NCBI GenBank assembly: GCA_963575745.1
Contig: CAUYUJ010009458.1
Coordinates: forward strand, 251,001-315,000
From: Prorocentrum cordatum
Taxonomy: Eukaryota; Sar; Dinophyceae; Prorocentrales; Prorocentraceae
Reading direction: 5' to 3'
Length of the DNA: 64,000 bases
The notes under the pieces were generated by a model. It was not told the origin of the DNA, did no database searches, and saw nothing but the letters and a program-made list of their open reading frames with translations. Below are positions 1 to 11,292 of this stretch, piece by piece. The translations under genes were made by a program, and so were the position numbers. Positions within the stretch are counted from its first letter, which is position 1, and the number at the start of each line of letters is the position of its first letter.

Positions 1-1133
1 AACATCTCAGCCCTCCTCTTGCATCGTGCGGCCGTCTCGTGTGTGTGTGTGCGTCCCGCTCGGCACGCGTATCAGGCACCCCGCCTCAGGGGGAAGGCGC
101 GGCACTCGTGGTGGTCTTCGAGTGTTTCGGCGGGCACGGGGGCAGGCTGGTTGCCTTGACTTTTGTTCGTTTGTTTTTAGGGTGGTGTTGCTGTGGACTG
201 GAGACTCAGGCTCCTAGCCCCAACACCTTGCAGCGTCAGCGCACTGGCTGTTGTGACCGTCTTTCCTCTTGCACAGCCGAGGGCAGTCGGTCCAAGCTGC
301 TTTTCCATCTGCAGGACTCTTGCTTTTGGCTTAGTGCTCGGCGCTTGCAGCTCGGCGTCCGCTCTGTTGCCCTGTTTGCCTGCCCCTCTCTTAGAGATGC
401 TTGTGGCAGGTGCGTTTTGAGCTGGAGATGCGGAGGATGATGCCCCTTTGGTCTCCCGAGCTGGTATCACTCGCGCTGATGACTCAGACTATTCGGTCTG
501 TGTCAGGGAGCCAGCATCCCCCTCCGCTGCTGGCTCTGGACTTCGGTTTTCACCCTGGGATGTGGAGGTGTTGACGTGGATATCAAAAAATCCGACTTCA
601 ACGATCGAGTGGCTTCGCCCTGACCGTTCTCCTCAGGGGGCGGGCGGGCGCCCAATCTACTTTCAACGCCTTCCAACTTCATGTTTCTACCTACTTCTTC
701 CGACCGATGGGTACTTCGAGAGGTCCGAGCGGATTCCATGGGTCGGCGCCAGAATCTTCATCTCGCCAACCCCCAGCGGCGCCGGAGGCGGCGCTCGGGG
801 CTCCAGCGCCGGCTCAGCGAATCCGCACCGACATCCGAAAGTCTGTCATGCTTCATGCCGTCGTCGGCTCTTCCTTTTGGCATCGCTCGGACGTGTGCAT
901 TTTTCTTTCGGCGAGGACCATCGAGGAGCATCCTTGACCATTTGGCGAAAAAACCACGCACGAAACCGAAAAAAACACACGGAATGGACGTCCGAGCGAT
1001 GGCGAGGCCTAAAGAGGCGGCGGTGGGTGTTCTGGGCATTGCCACGCGGCTATTTTTTGCACGTTCGCGCGCGCCGCCTCGCTCGAGCATGGAGGAAGAT
1101 TCGCGGGCCGGGGCGTTTTTGTCCTCCTGTGCA
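1..1133. other. GC-rich stretch without a supported gene
   Basis: Open frames occur on both strands but none shows a recognisable domain, a consistent start or amino-acid composition that stands apart from its shadows. I see no tandem repeat of note. Treated as non-coding. Confidence 0.5.
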
Positions 1134-1141
1134 GGCCAGAC

Positions 1142-1580
1142 CTTAGTGGGCCCCGGAAACGGGAGGGCCGTTTTTTTCACCCCTTGAAAAAATGCAACAG
1201 CAAAAAAACGCCGACCGAAAACGGCAACAGAAACGGCTCCAGGAGTGGAACCGGAGCGGGAGCCCGTAAAAGAACGACAAAACGGACCCGGTCAAAAACT
1301 GGCGTCGGAGCCGGCAAGAGAAACGGCAAAACGTACGGGGCGCGAAAATGACCACAGCCATTGCTTTTCTTTTGTTGCCGCCTTCCAGCCAGCAGAAACA
1401 AAGCAGTGGCTGTGGTCATTTTCGGTAAGCTTGGCACCAGGGAAATGACCACAACCACTGTTTCTTTTTCGGCCGGCTGGAAGGCGGCGCAAACAAGAAG
1501 CAGTGGCTGTGGTCATTTTCCCGTCCCGCGAAACGGAACCGGTAAAAAAAACGGCCCTGTCGCTTCCAGGGCCCACTGAG
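1142..1580. mobile_element. Fold-back MITE, family A, copy 1 (8-bp target duplication)
   Basis: The ends are inverted: left CTTAGTGGGCCC, and CTCAGTGGGCCC on the complement of the right end. The inverted repeat continues inward through a GGCCGTTTTTTT segment. The 8-mer GGCCAGAC flanks the element directly at 1134-1141 and 1581-1588 (the match continues CT), a good target-site duplication. The interior holds two tandem hairpins whose arms carry ATGACCACAGCCA-type sequence (1344-1360 with 1407-1423; 1441-1457 with 1504-1521). No transposase is encoded. Copy 2 lies at 18993-19238. An 8-bp duplication is known for Merlin and hAT elements; assignment to either is inference. Confidence 0.8.
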
Positions 1581-1672
1581 GGCCAGACCTCCTTGAGTCG
1601 CACCCAGCTGCCGCCCCCAAGGCGGTGGTGCGCAAGGTGCAGTGCGGGCACGGCCCGTCCCCGTTTGCTTAA

Positions 1673-1851
1673 GTCGGGCGTGTCCCCCTACAGGGGGATT
1701 TTCGACGAAAAATAGACTATAGTCAAAAAATAGTACAAAAATAGTCTGGGGACAATTTTTCTATTATTCTTTTTTTTTAACCTTTTGGGAGCATTTTTGA
1801 GGTATTGATTTTTTTTCGTCGAAAATCCCCCTGTAGGGGGACAGGCCCGAC
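1673..1851. mobile_element. TTAA-flanked fold-back MITE, family B, copy 1
   Basis: Near-perfect terminal inverted repeats of about 45 bp start GTCGGGCGTGTCCCCCTACA on the left, with one early mismatch on the right. TTAA borders both sides (1669-1672, 1852-1855), as expected for piggyBac-like insertion. The 179-bp interior is AT-rich and non-coding. A more diverged copy is at 16239-16390. Confidence 0.7.
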
Positions 1852-1962
1852 TTAACCCTTTGCCCAGCCCGGAGCCGCGCGCGCCCCCGTGCAGGCGCAT
1901 GGCTCCGAGTCCGAGGCCTCCGAGGCCGCCGCCCCCGCGCAGGCCAGGTCGGACGAAAGGCA

Positions 1963-2160
1963 GGGGGGGGCGGCAAAGAGGGGGGTGAGGACCAGGGAGG
2001 GGGGGCGGATATCATGGCGGGGGCCATGGTTTTTCCCCAGATTTCACGGCGCCTCTTCGTATTTCATTGCGTCCCTGGCCCCCCCCCCCTTGGGCCGCGC
2101 ACATGCCGCCGGCCATGATTTGCACCCCCCCTCTTGGACACCCCCCTCTTGGTCGCCCCC
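1963..2160. mobile_element. G-rich fold-back element, family C, copy 1
   Basis: The left half (GGGCGGCAAAGAGGGGGGTG, then a GATATCATGGCGG block) is inverted in the right half (CATGATTTGCACC, then CCCCTCTTGG blocks). The whole unit recurs at 13982-14173 with shared interior sequence such as TTTCCCCAGATTTC and GCGCCTCTTC. I could not define a target duplication, so the ends are approximate. Confidence 0.6.
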
Positions 2161-2422
2161 GAGACAGAGGGGGGGTAGGGGATTGGGGGGGGTCTCGAAG
2201 TCGAGCAGTGGCGAAGCGTCCTGGGTCGTCTATGGGCCCACCAGAGAATGTGCGAAGAACCTTTTGTGGTTCGCGCGAAGTGCTCTCAGAACATTTCTGG
2301 CTTGGGCTGTCTTGGTTTAACACATCGGGGTTATGTTCTGAGAACATGCGTTTTTGCTATTCGAATATTTTTGGGTTTTCAGGACATTTCGTGGTAGGTA
2401 TAGGAATGCCGGGACGGTCGGT

Positions 2423-2590
2423 CCCTGCTCAACGAAGTCTGCTGCATGCAGCCGGTTTTGGTTTCGGCCCCGCTGCTGGGCACTGTCCTCGATACACTGG
2501 CGCCTCTGGCGCCGTGAGGCGCTCGGGAAGCCAGCTTGTGAGGCCTCTGGCGCCGTGCGTGCCGTGAGGCGCATGGCAAGCTCACTTGCA
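2423..2590. repeat. Dispersed element, family D, copy 1
   Basis: It shares the core CTGCTGCATGCAG, GGTTTCGGCCC and CTGGCGCCTC with copies near 15.4, 20.8 and 33.5 kb. It contains a CTGGCGCC duplication. The ends are not defined here. Confidence 0.55.
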
Positions 2591-3500
2591 CGCTAGGTGG
2601 GAACTCACCGCCGAGCCCCTGGGAGAAAATCGGAAATCACGTGAGTCGAGATTCATTTGCACGCCTTTTCGGCCCAGCACTGCGTAACAAGGCAGCCAGG
2701 AGGGGGGGGGGGGAGGGGGAGGGGGGGGGATGTGCGAGGGGCAAAATACTGTGCAAGCATGCCTGCCTGGATCCCCCAGCAAGTATTCGACGCGAAGATC
2801 CCATATGCGTATCCCATTTTCCTGACACGTCTCGCTGAGAGCGTTTGTCGGTGGGCATCTTGGCTCGAGACCGAGTCTGAATTGACAACGGGAGCGACGA
2901 CGACGACGACAGCGACTACATCAATGATGGCCAACGCAGACAACGACAACAACGGACATGCAGGGTATGACCAGACCTTTCACCACGACCTGGAGGCTGG
3001 ACGATAATGTCCAGGATGGAGTAAGGAAGGCGGCGAGGAGGGATACGTGAAGTGGACATGCATGAGCAGGGCTGAACGCCAGGTACGGGGCGCTTCTTTG
3101 CGATCCGCCGAGGCGCGGCATGAACTGCAAGCTATCGCGCGGTCGGCGTGGGGGCGGCGCGCGCACTGGCTGCTAGCCCGACCGACGGTGGAGAAGCTGG
3201 CCGCCCGCACTTGGCCTCGGGGCCGGCGCGACGACCGGGTGGAGAACATCCGCCGCCCGCGCACAGCACTGGGCCGACAGGTCGTGCGACGGTCCGCCTG
3301 GCATCGGGGCCGGGCGCGGCGGGGCGCGAGGTGAGCTGGAACAGAGAGGCCGTCTGCACCTGGCATCGGGCCGGCATCTCGGGGCGGCTCACGCATCCGG
3401 GGGCCTTGGGGCGGGGGTCAGTGCAAACGGGGGTCAGCCAGAGCGCGCCCGATCTGGCAGGATCCTGCGGGGCCAGGGTCGCACTGGCCCTGGGTTGGCT
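2591..3500. other. No supported gene; short simple tracts
   Basis: It holds a G-run (about 2700-2730) and a short CGA tract (2893-2915). Frames on both strands look like shadows of GC-rich sequence. Confidence 0.45.
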
Positions 3501-3593
3501 GCAGGAGCCTGCAGGAGCCTGCAGGACCCTGCGCACTGGCCCGGGCTTGGGAGCAGGATCTTGCAGGAGTTTGCAGGATTCTGCAAGGCTTGA
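3501..3593. repeat. CTGCAGGAGC-type short tandem repeat
   Basis: Degenerate 10-11 bp units (CTGCAGGAGC, CTGCAGGACC, TTGCAGGAGT, TTGCAGGATT) run up to the hairpin at 3594. Confidence 0.7.
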
Positions 3594-3623
3594 CTGACCC
3601 GGGTCTGGATTGACCCGGGTCAG
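3594..3623. repeat. Perfect 12-bp hairpin
   Basis: CTGACCCGGGTC and its exact complement GACCCGGGTCAG are separated by TGGATT. No neighbouring gene suggests a terminator role. Confidence 0.8.
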
Positions 3624-4035
3624 AAGATCCCCGACGACGCAGTGGCAGTAGAACATGTCGTCGGGCTGCTCTCCCTGGAGTCAGCAGCTCCAGCAGGGCC
3701 GTCCGCGCGTGGCGTCGGGCCACGGATGGCGCGGGCCGCTGTTGCTCTTCCGGCCTTCCTATCCCGCACTCCACGGCGAGCAGAATGCCTGCCACGACCG
3801 TCGACGTCTCAGACTTCCCGAAGATGGCGAGGGCCTTCTTCGCCGCCTCCGCCGGACCTCTTTCCATCAGCTCGCGAGGAGGCGGCCGCGCCAACAGCAT
3901 GTCCGCCAGCCTGGTGGCGCGAGAGAACACCGCGCAGAGGTTCAGTGCGTCGTCGTCAGGGCCGCGTTGTCCGTGGCGCTCCTGGTGCACGCAGTCGGTG
4001 GTCACCGCTCGAGACATCCACGCAACCGGGGCGCG
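3624..4035. other. No supported gene
   Basis: Frames are open on both strands, but no domain is visible and codon composition does not favour one strand. Confidence 0.4.
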
Positions 4036-4039
4036 AAAC

Positions 4040-5205
4040 ATCAAATGAACACACCCCTGGCAGTTCTTAGGATGCCCAAGTGCCAAGCCTGCTAGAGCGC
4101 TTGGAGCATTGGACCGCCAACAAAAAGTGGGGGGGCGAAGGGAGCAAACCGTGGGAGACATCCCCGCACGTGGCGCGCGAGGAGTGCAGTGAAAGCACGC
4201 CCGGCGACTCCCTCGTTGGGATGCCCAAGTACCGAGCCGCCATATCGCGGCGAGCATTGGACCACCAAATGAAATTAAATTTGGGGGGCCGAAGTGAGCA
4301 AACCGCTCTAGGCATCCCCACACGTCGCGCGCGAGAGACGAAACGCAAACACCCCTAGCGGCTTATGTTTGGGGTGCCCACGTGCCACGTTTTTTTGTGC
4401 CGCGGTTCATCTTGGACCACCCAGAGAACAAGTCGGGGGGGCCTAGACAAGCAACCCTCTGGAGACATCCCCACATGTTTTAGCTCGAAGGTTGGAGTGC
4501 AAACGCCCCTGGCGGCTCCTCGTTGGGGGCCCACGTGCCACGTCCGCTGTATCGTTGTGAGCACTGGGCCACCAGAAAGGGTAAGCCTGGGTGGCGAAAC
4601 GAGCAAACTGCTCAAGACACCCCCACGCTTGGCGCGCGACGCGGGCGAAACAGGCAAACCGCCAGAGACAACCCCACATTTTTGGGCGCGAATCGTGAAG
4701 GTGCAAACACCCCTGGCGGCTCCCCTTTGGGGTACTCAAGTGCCGCATGTGGTAGATCGTTTTGAGCACTGAGCCACCAAAACAGAAGTCTGGGGAGCGA
4801 AGCAAACACACCGCGTGGGACAACCCCACAATATGGGCTCGAATAGTGAAGGCAAGCACCCCTGGTGGCTCCCCTTTTACAGTGTCCAAACGCCACGCCT
4901 GGTTGATCGCGGTGAGCATCGGACCACCAGAAAACACAATTCAGGGACACCAAAAAAACAACCGCCTGAGACAGCCCCACTTTTTTTTTGGGGGGGGGGG
5001 GGCGCGAATCGTGAAGTGCAAACACCTCTGGTGGCCCCCTTTTGGGGTGCCCAAGTGCCACATCTGGTGTATCGTTTTAATCATTTGGCAACCAAAAGGT
5101 AGAAGCCTGGGGGGCCGACGTGAACACACTGCGTCAGACGTCCCCATCATACGGGCGCGAACAATGAAGTACAATCACCCTTGGCGGCCCACCGGTGGGG
5201 TGAGT
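4040..5205. repeat. Degenerate ~150-bp tandem repeat, about 8 units
   Basis: Landmarks recur at about 4047, 4199, 4351, 4504, 4708, 4857, 5023 and 5178: CACCCCTGGCGGC, then GGTGCCCAAGTGCCA, ATCGTTTTGAGCA, GGACCACCA and GACATCCCCAC. Units have diverged with indels, so this is an old array. Long frames on both strands here are repeat artefacts. Confidence 0.8.
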
Positions 5206-5600
5206 GCGTATGAGCGCGAGTCAGTTTGAGTATGAGTGAGTGTGAGTGAGGCGGGGTATGAGTGGGTCTGAGTGCTGCACGTTAGTATGAGGTCGAGTAG
5301 CTTCGAGATCATCAGAGTCTGAGTGCGATTGAGTTTGAGTGCGAGATTGCTTGGCTTTGGGTAAATATGGGAGTAAGTCTTTGTGAGTGTGAGCGAGTCT
5401 AAGTGTAATCAAACTGAGTGTGACTTAGTCTGCGCTAGTATATTTATATGATTCATTTTCAGTATGGGTGAGACTGTGCGTGTGAGTGATGAACGGATCA
5501 TGATGTGAGTGAGTTTGAATGTGAGTGAGTCTGGATGTGAGTGAGTTTGAGTGTGAGTGAGCTTGATAATGAGTATGAGCGAGTCTGGGCGTGGTAGGGT
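5206..5600. repeat. Degenerate GAGTGTGAGT repeat
   Basis: Runs of 6-bp phrases GAGTNT/GAGTGA continue for about 400 bp. The same phrase family returns at 7440-8190. Confidence 0.7.
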
Positions 5601-6265
5601 CTCAGTAAGGAAGAGGAGGAAGGAGGAGAGGGGGCGGGGAACACACACAGCAACAAGATCCCCATCTCAGGATATGGGGAAAACGCGATCACAATTGATG
5701 CGGTTCGCCAATCCCCCCTCCTACTAGGCCCCCACCCAGGGCGCCGACGGGGGGAGACTGGCCCGAAGGAGGAAACATCGATTCCCAATCGCCCATCCAT
5801 CGCCGATCGGAGCCTCGACCGCCCACCCTTCCCAGGATCGTGCGGCTTCGCCGTCGTGGGCCTATCGCTGATCTACAGTGGAGGTTCCTGGCAAGAGACA
5901 CCCTGCTTGCCTCCAGGTTGCCCTGGGTTTCTTGGGCTTCGAGGGTTTTGCGATGGAAAGCGTGACGTCCCCACACCAAGAATCAGTGCACGTCCTGGGG
6001 TCTCAGGGTTGGGTTTTTTCTGGAAGGTTCCTTGTGGATCGGCCCCCACTGTACCAGCGATGTATCGTCGACTCTGTATCGCTCATTTCCCTGCCCGTTT
6101 CCCTCACCGTTTCGGTCCCGCTTGATCCGCACCACATCCTTCTCAGTCCGGCTCCATCTCGCGCGAGCCGGCTCAACCCTGGGGCATGCGCTGGCAGACC
6201 CTCCGAACCGTGTTTGCCCTCAGGGGCTCCTCCGCAGCTTACGTGAGGGACCCGATGGGTATGGC
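5600..6265. other. No supported gene
   Basis: Mixed-composition DNA without a recognisable frame, repeat or RNA structure. Confidence 0.4.
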
Positions 6266-6530
6266 GGGGGTTCGGCCTGTGCCCGGTGGATTCCGTGCCC
6301 CCGGCTCGCCTCGCGGGCGCTCCGTCGCTGGGTGGCACGTCGGGGTGTCAGCGGGTGGCCTGCCCGTGGGCGCCTCCTCGCGGGGGGGGGGTATGCCGAG
6401 GTGCGCGTTGCCCGCCCGTGGGCGCCCTGTGGGCGTCCCGCGCTTCGGGGGGCAAGCCGCAGCTTCGCCTGCTGCCCGCCCGCGGACACCTCGTGGGCGC
6501 CCCGACTGCTCGCACCACGCAGATCGCGCC
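6266..6530. repeat. GC-rich GCCCGTGGGCGCC repeat
   Basis: Degenerate units built on GCCCGTGGGCGCC and CTCGTGGGCGCCC. A related block lies at 22860-23240. Confidence 0.6.
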
Positions 6531-6534
6531 ACAT

Positions 6535-6750
6535 AGCTTGCGCCACAGAGCTCCCATCACATTAGCTTGCACCACATAGCTTGCACCACAGCTGACACCA
6601 CATGGCTTGCACCACGTTTATCGCACCGCACAGCTTGCATCACATGCAAGATTGCACCATATAGCTTGCTCCACATAGCTTGCACCACATTGTTTGCACC
6701 ACATAGTTTGCAACACATGGTTGCACCACACAGCTTGCACATCCACAGTG
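6535..6750. repeat. AGCTTGCACCACAT 14-bp tandem repeat
   Basis: About 14 degenerate copies of AGCTTGCACCACAT in one orientation. Scattered relatives in the reverse sense (GTGGTGCAAGCTA) are seen near 53.2 kb. Confidence 0.8.
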
Positions 6751-6984
6751 CAATAACTTTCTGTTCGGGGTCCATGCCTGCTAAGATGATAGACTCCCAC
6801 GAACACCTCCCAGGAGTTGCCCCCGCCCTTGACGTGGCGGCCCTCTCTCGCCCGCCCTTCGCGCAGGTAGTCAGGTCCTCGTGTTCCGGCGGCACCGCCG
6901 CGACCGGCGGGAGCGGCGGGCCGTCGCCGTCGGCCCGGGGCCCGGACGGCGCGCGGCGCGAGGGGTGAGGTCGGGGCAAGGACC

Positions 6985-7300
6985 GGCAAGGAGAGGAGGG
7001 GAGATCGATGCAAGGCGCGGGGAGGGGGATGGAAGAGGAGGAGGAGGAAGAGGAGGAGGAGGAGGAGGAGGAGGAGGAGGAGGAGGAGGGGGGGGGGGGT
7101 TATGACATGAGGAGGACCTGGAGGGGGGGGAGGCGGAGGAGGAGTAGGAGGAATGAGGAGGGAGGAGGATAAGGGAGGGTGGGAGGACGAGGGCGAGGGT
7201 TCGGGGTCAGAACAGGGAGAAGAGAGGGTGAAGGATGGAACCACGAGAGGGAGGACAGATGATGGAGGAGGAGAGCTGAGAGAGGAGGGAGGAGGGAGAA
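6985..7300. repeat. GGA purine tract
   Basis: Long AGG/GGA run on the plus strand, purest at 7030-7090. Its frames are low-complexity Gly/Glu/Arg or Leu/Pro only. Confidence 0.9.
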
Positions 7301-7439
7301 GCCTTTTTTACGGCCCGCAGGGGACATCCCAGGCCGCTGCGGTGTTGATCTGGTGGGTCCAGTGGGCTGTCAGCCGAAAACCGCAACGATTCGATGACGC
7401 GGAGATCCCGATATGAGCATATTTTATTCTGCAGCGCTT

Positions 7440-8190
7440 GGGTGCATTCTTTGATGCGGTATAGGTTCTGAGAGGGTCTGTGTACGAATCGGTCCGAGCA
7501 TGAGCGGGTGTGAATGCAAGAGCGTCTTGGTATGATCAGGTTTGCGCATACGTGGGCCTGAACGAGAGCATTCCTGAATACGAGTGGTCATGATTGTCAG
7601 CAGTGATGTTGACTAGAAGTAAGTCTGACTAGGTGTTTGCGTATCAGGGAGCCTGCGTGTGAATGAGTATGAGTATGATTGCGTGGGCGCGGGCGACTGA
7701 ACGCGAGCAGCAGTTCTAATAGTGAGGGGGTCCGAGTGGGAGTGGATCTGACAACGCACGAGTCTGAATATTTGCGCGGATGGTTGAGTTTACTTGGTTA
7801 TTGGTGGGAGTGCTACTACGTATAAGTGGCATGGTTTGGTAGGGCCTAAGTATGAAGGGGGTCGGAGTATGGGTGTGCATTAATATGAGCGCCTCTGGAT
7901 TATGATATGTCAGGGGGTGAGTGAGTATGGATGTGCGTGGCAGGGTATTGGTGAGAAGGGGTGTGATTGAGGATGGACATATTCGAGTATCAATGGCGAT
8001 GTCTGATTGTTTCTCAGCATGAGTGTATGCGTTTGGGCATGGGCGACTGGACATGAAAGGGCCTGAGTGGGAGAACGTCAGCGCACGAGAAGGTGAACAT
8101 ATGTTGATCTGGCTATGCACGGGTCGAAAGTATTGATATGCCTGAGCATGAAATTAGGATAGTCTTGAATCTAGTCTGATGTATGATAGA
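7440..8190. repeat. Degenerate GAGTATGAG-type repeat
   Basis: Phrases such as GAGCATGAG, GAGTATGG and TGAGTGAG recur every 6-12 bp through the block, which has no coding signature. Confidence 0.6.
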
Positions 8191-8249
8191 TCTGAGCATA
8201 TATCTGGGCATGATCTTGATATATTTGATATATGGATACAGTCAGGATA

Positions 8250-8525
8250 TAATTGAGGGTGTCTTGGGCCGTTTTTCGGTCTCACGGGGCCTTCTCTGGG
8301 CTCCCGGGGCCCAGTTGGCGCTCTTGGGACCTCCCTCCTGTGGGCCCGCAGGTTTTGGAATCTCTTGGGGTCTCCAATGACATCCTGGCGTTGTCTGTCG
8401 CATCCTGGCGCCCCCCACGGCTTGCCAGATTGATCGTGGTCCCTCCTGGAGCATTTGGGGATATTCTCGGGACTTCCCAGGGCCTTCAGGGCTCTCCTGG
8501 GACCTGCTGTGCCTTGGTGGGGCCA
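8250..8525. repeat. CTTGGG/CCTGGG interspersed short repeat, block 1
   Basis: Phrases like CTTGGGACCTCC and CTCCTGGGACC recur every ~12-25 bp. This is the reverse sense of the CCAAGA arrays found elsewhere. A second such block is at 8940-9180. Confidence 0.5.
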
Positions 8526-8735
8526 GTGGAGACGAGAAGGAAGGAGGAAGACGAGACGCGAGGAGGGAGGAGGAGGAGGAGCGAGCAGCACCTAAAAGGA
8601 GGAGAAGAGGATAAGAAAGAGGAGGAGGAGGAACGAGGAGGAGGAGGAGGAGGAGGAGGAGATGAGGAGAGGAGAAGAGGAGAAGAAAGAGGAGGAGGAG
8701 GCGGAGGAGGAGGCGCCCCCCACCTCCCACCCCCT
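8526..8735. repeat. GGA/GAA purine tract
   Basis: A continuous purine-rich run with GGA and AGAAG units. Confidence 0.85.
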
Positions 8736-8939
8736 TCGACAACATCAAAAACAGTTAGTCTGCTTGAAAATTCTGGTGGTTCCGGGCCCGTGTCGGACCT
8801 GTTGGCGGCTCCCTTGTGGGGGGCCCAATTGTCATGCCTGCTACATCGTGGTCATCATGGGATCATGAGCCAAGACGCATTTCCCGTCATCAATCTGCCA
8901 TTCTGTTTGGGAGGTATCCCCGCAGTTCGGACGCGATGT

Positions 8940-9180
8940 CTTGAGACCCTCTTGGGGGACTCTTGGCTTGGATTGTCTCGGGGCGATCTTGGGAGCAGCC
9001 TCCCTAAGAAGCGAGGGTGTCCAACATACACGCTTCCCCATTGGAGTGATACGATGTTTGCCTCTCGGGAGTGCTATTGCGGCTGTCCCGGGGTATCCTG
9101 TGGGCCCCCTTGGGCCGTCTTGGGACCACATGGGGCCGTCCCGAAGCTGTCGTGGACCTCTCCAGAGCCTCGTCGGATGG
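8940..9180. repeat. CTTGGG interspersed short repeat, block 2
   Basis: CTCTTGGGGGAC, ATCTTGGGAGC and GTCTTGGGACC phrases recur; same family as 8250-8525. Confidence 0.45.
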
Positions 9181-9344
9181 AGAATATTGAGCCGATAATA
9201 ACTGCTGTCAATTGGCGTGCGGCTTGATTCCGAAGCCAACTTGCCAGCGCCAGGGGCATCACTGTGGACTGGGCACACTAGACATTGTCTTGGTCAGGGT
9301 GCTACGGCGCTGCGCTACGTCAGCTTGCGCAGACCATCACCCTT

Positions 9345-9428
9345 CACCCTACGATCTCTCGAGGCGCTTGCTCTCCTCTGCCCCTTCACCCTACGACCTC
9401 TCGAGGGGCTTGCTCTCCTCTGCCCCCC
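9345..9428. repeat. 42-bp tandem duplication
   Basis: Two adjacent copies start TTCACCCTACGA and end CTCTCCTCTGCCCC, differing at a few bases. Confidence 0.8.
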
Positions 9429-9681
9429 CTCCCCAAAGACCCTCCGGGTGCGGCCGCCAAGGCCGACAGCGGCACTGCTGGGACGAGGACGCCGCTGTCC
9501 TCTGCCTCGCGCGCCGCGGCGCCCCGCCTGGAAATCCCCGGGCGTGCCCGCCTGCGGCCCGGGGCACCGCCCCCGGTGGGAGCTGCCCGCGCACGGCCGC
9601 GCGTGAGGCGCCCTGCGGTGTGCCGCGCCAGCGACTTGCGCGAGCCATCGCGAGTCGCGCACCGGTCGCCACGTCCCCGTA

Positions 9682-9870
9682 CTAGGGGAGCAAAGAGTGA
9701 CATAAGCATAAAGACTCGGAGGTCCGGGCGGATTTCTCGGATCGGGGCTGGGGCCCCCCGGCGCCGCCCCTGGCGCGCTCCGCGCGCCAGGGAGGGGGGT
9801 CCAGCGCCGATCCGAGAAATCCGCGTGGACCTCCGAGTTTTTATGTTTATGTTACTTTTTGTTCCCCTAG
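9682..9870. mobile_element. Fold-back MITE with 13-bp target duplication
   Basis: The ends are CTAGGGG and CCCCTAG. About 65 bp of each arm pair, including ACTCGGAGGTCC and GCGGATTTCTCGGATCGG. The exact 13-mer CCACGTCCCCGTA lies directly outside both ends (9669-9681 and 9871-9883). The loop is GC-rich with a GGCGCGCTCCGCGCGCC inner hairpin. There is no coding capacity. I found no second copy in the window. Confidence 0.8.
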
Positions 9871-9883
9871 CCACGTCCCCGTA

Positions 9884-11290
9884 CGCAGGGCCCCGTTTCC
9901 GTCGCCGCCCACGTGTGACAAGACCAGATCTTCCGGGTGCGAGCGCCTGGTGTCACCGAGCGCGTTCCACCACTCGCAAAGCAAAGTGCCTACTCGCAAA
10001 CGTGCAGATGTCTGCTTCGATGTAATCTCTCGTGGATCTCCCCCGGCGGATCCTCGCCATTTGTGAGTCGTCACTTTGCGAGTAGTGGAACGCGCTCGTC
10101 TATAGTGCCTGAGGACGTTCGTAACCAGGCATCCGTAACCAGAAGCCGGCATGTGTCCGCCAGGGGTCCCGCGGCGTCTCGTGACGTCCGTGGTGCTTGT
10201 CTGTTGCGTCATACCATTTCAGTGAACGTACTGCTTTCTATCTGTTGTCGCTTCGCAATTTGCTGAATTGATACTCGTGGCTGTTCGATGGTTGTATCAT
10301 CACCCAAGCGTCGTTTGGTTGTCGATCCTTCGTCCTTGCCCGCGCATCAGTGATAGTGTTCAAAGACTAGTAGAATATCGTCTGCCGTGCTCCCTGTCCA
10401 CGGCTTGCAGCCGTGTCCTGTTGCTTCACGTCGTGGTGAGTGCTTCGGGATCAGGACATACATGCTGATACTTGCGGTGGAGTGTGCGATACATCATTCT
10501 AAAGCAACGTCTGAACGTAAAGCTAGACTGAGCAGGCCACTCCCATTCCAATTCCTGGTGTTCCAACTGTCGATGGGATGATGCGCGTTCGCATCCCAGA
10601 TGCGTTCCGGCCACCAGAACGATTTAGGAGGCCATCTAACGGCGCCTTGTGCGATTTGGGGAAGCTTTGGGCGGGAGCATGCGCAATCGACTTAAACCTC
10701 CGAGGTCGTCAGTTGTTCCACACGTGCCCTTTCTGGACCTCTCGACCCCTTCCCTGTGACGGCGCTCCGCCCCAGGCCTCTCGGGGGGCGCCCGAAGCGG
10801 GCCTCTCCGCACACACCCGCGCTCGTGGAGCTCCCGGCCGCATGCGCAGCTGCTTCTCGATGTGTGCTGGAAGCTTGGGGCTGACACTGGGAAGTCCCAG
10901 GGTTTCGGAAGAGGGAACTCCTGGAGACCTCGCGACGCGCGTCATGGTAGCATTATCCAGTCCACACGTCGGCTCCGTAAGCTATTGGTCGACGCTCGCG
11001 CGGCGATGCTCCGGAGTCAGTCCGACGCAAATCTGATGCAATTCCGACGTAGTCTGACGTGAACTTGACGTAAATCCGACGTGGATCCGACGTACATCGG
11101 GTCTCAAGTTGCAGCGCGAGGCCTCCAGGATTTTCTGCATAAGGGTTGTATTTATTCGTTCAGACGCGATATCGCTTCAGCGTGTGGGTGCGAGAAACCA
11201 TGACAGTCCAAGGACAAGACCACCAGTGACCTCCTCCTCCTCCTCCTCAGCCTCCTTCCTCTTCCGCCTTCTCCCCCTTCTCCCTTTTTC
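9884..11290. other. No supported gene; short TCCGACGT repeat near 11.05 kb
   Basis: A run of 12-13 bp phrases around TCCGACGTAAATC occupies about 11010-11095. Elsewhere nothing coding or repetitive stands out. Confidence 0.45.
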
Positions 11291-11292
11291 TA

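Noticed and set aside
6535-6750. tRNA or small RNA cluster
   Set aside because: The AGCTTGCACCACAT units are simple tandem repeats without cloverleaf potential.
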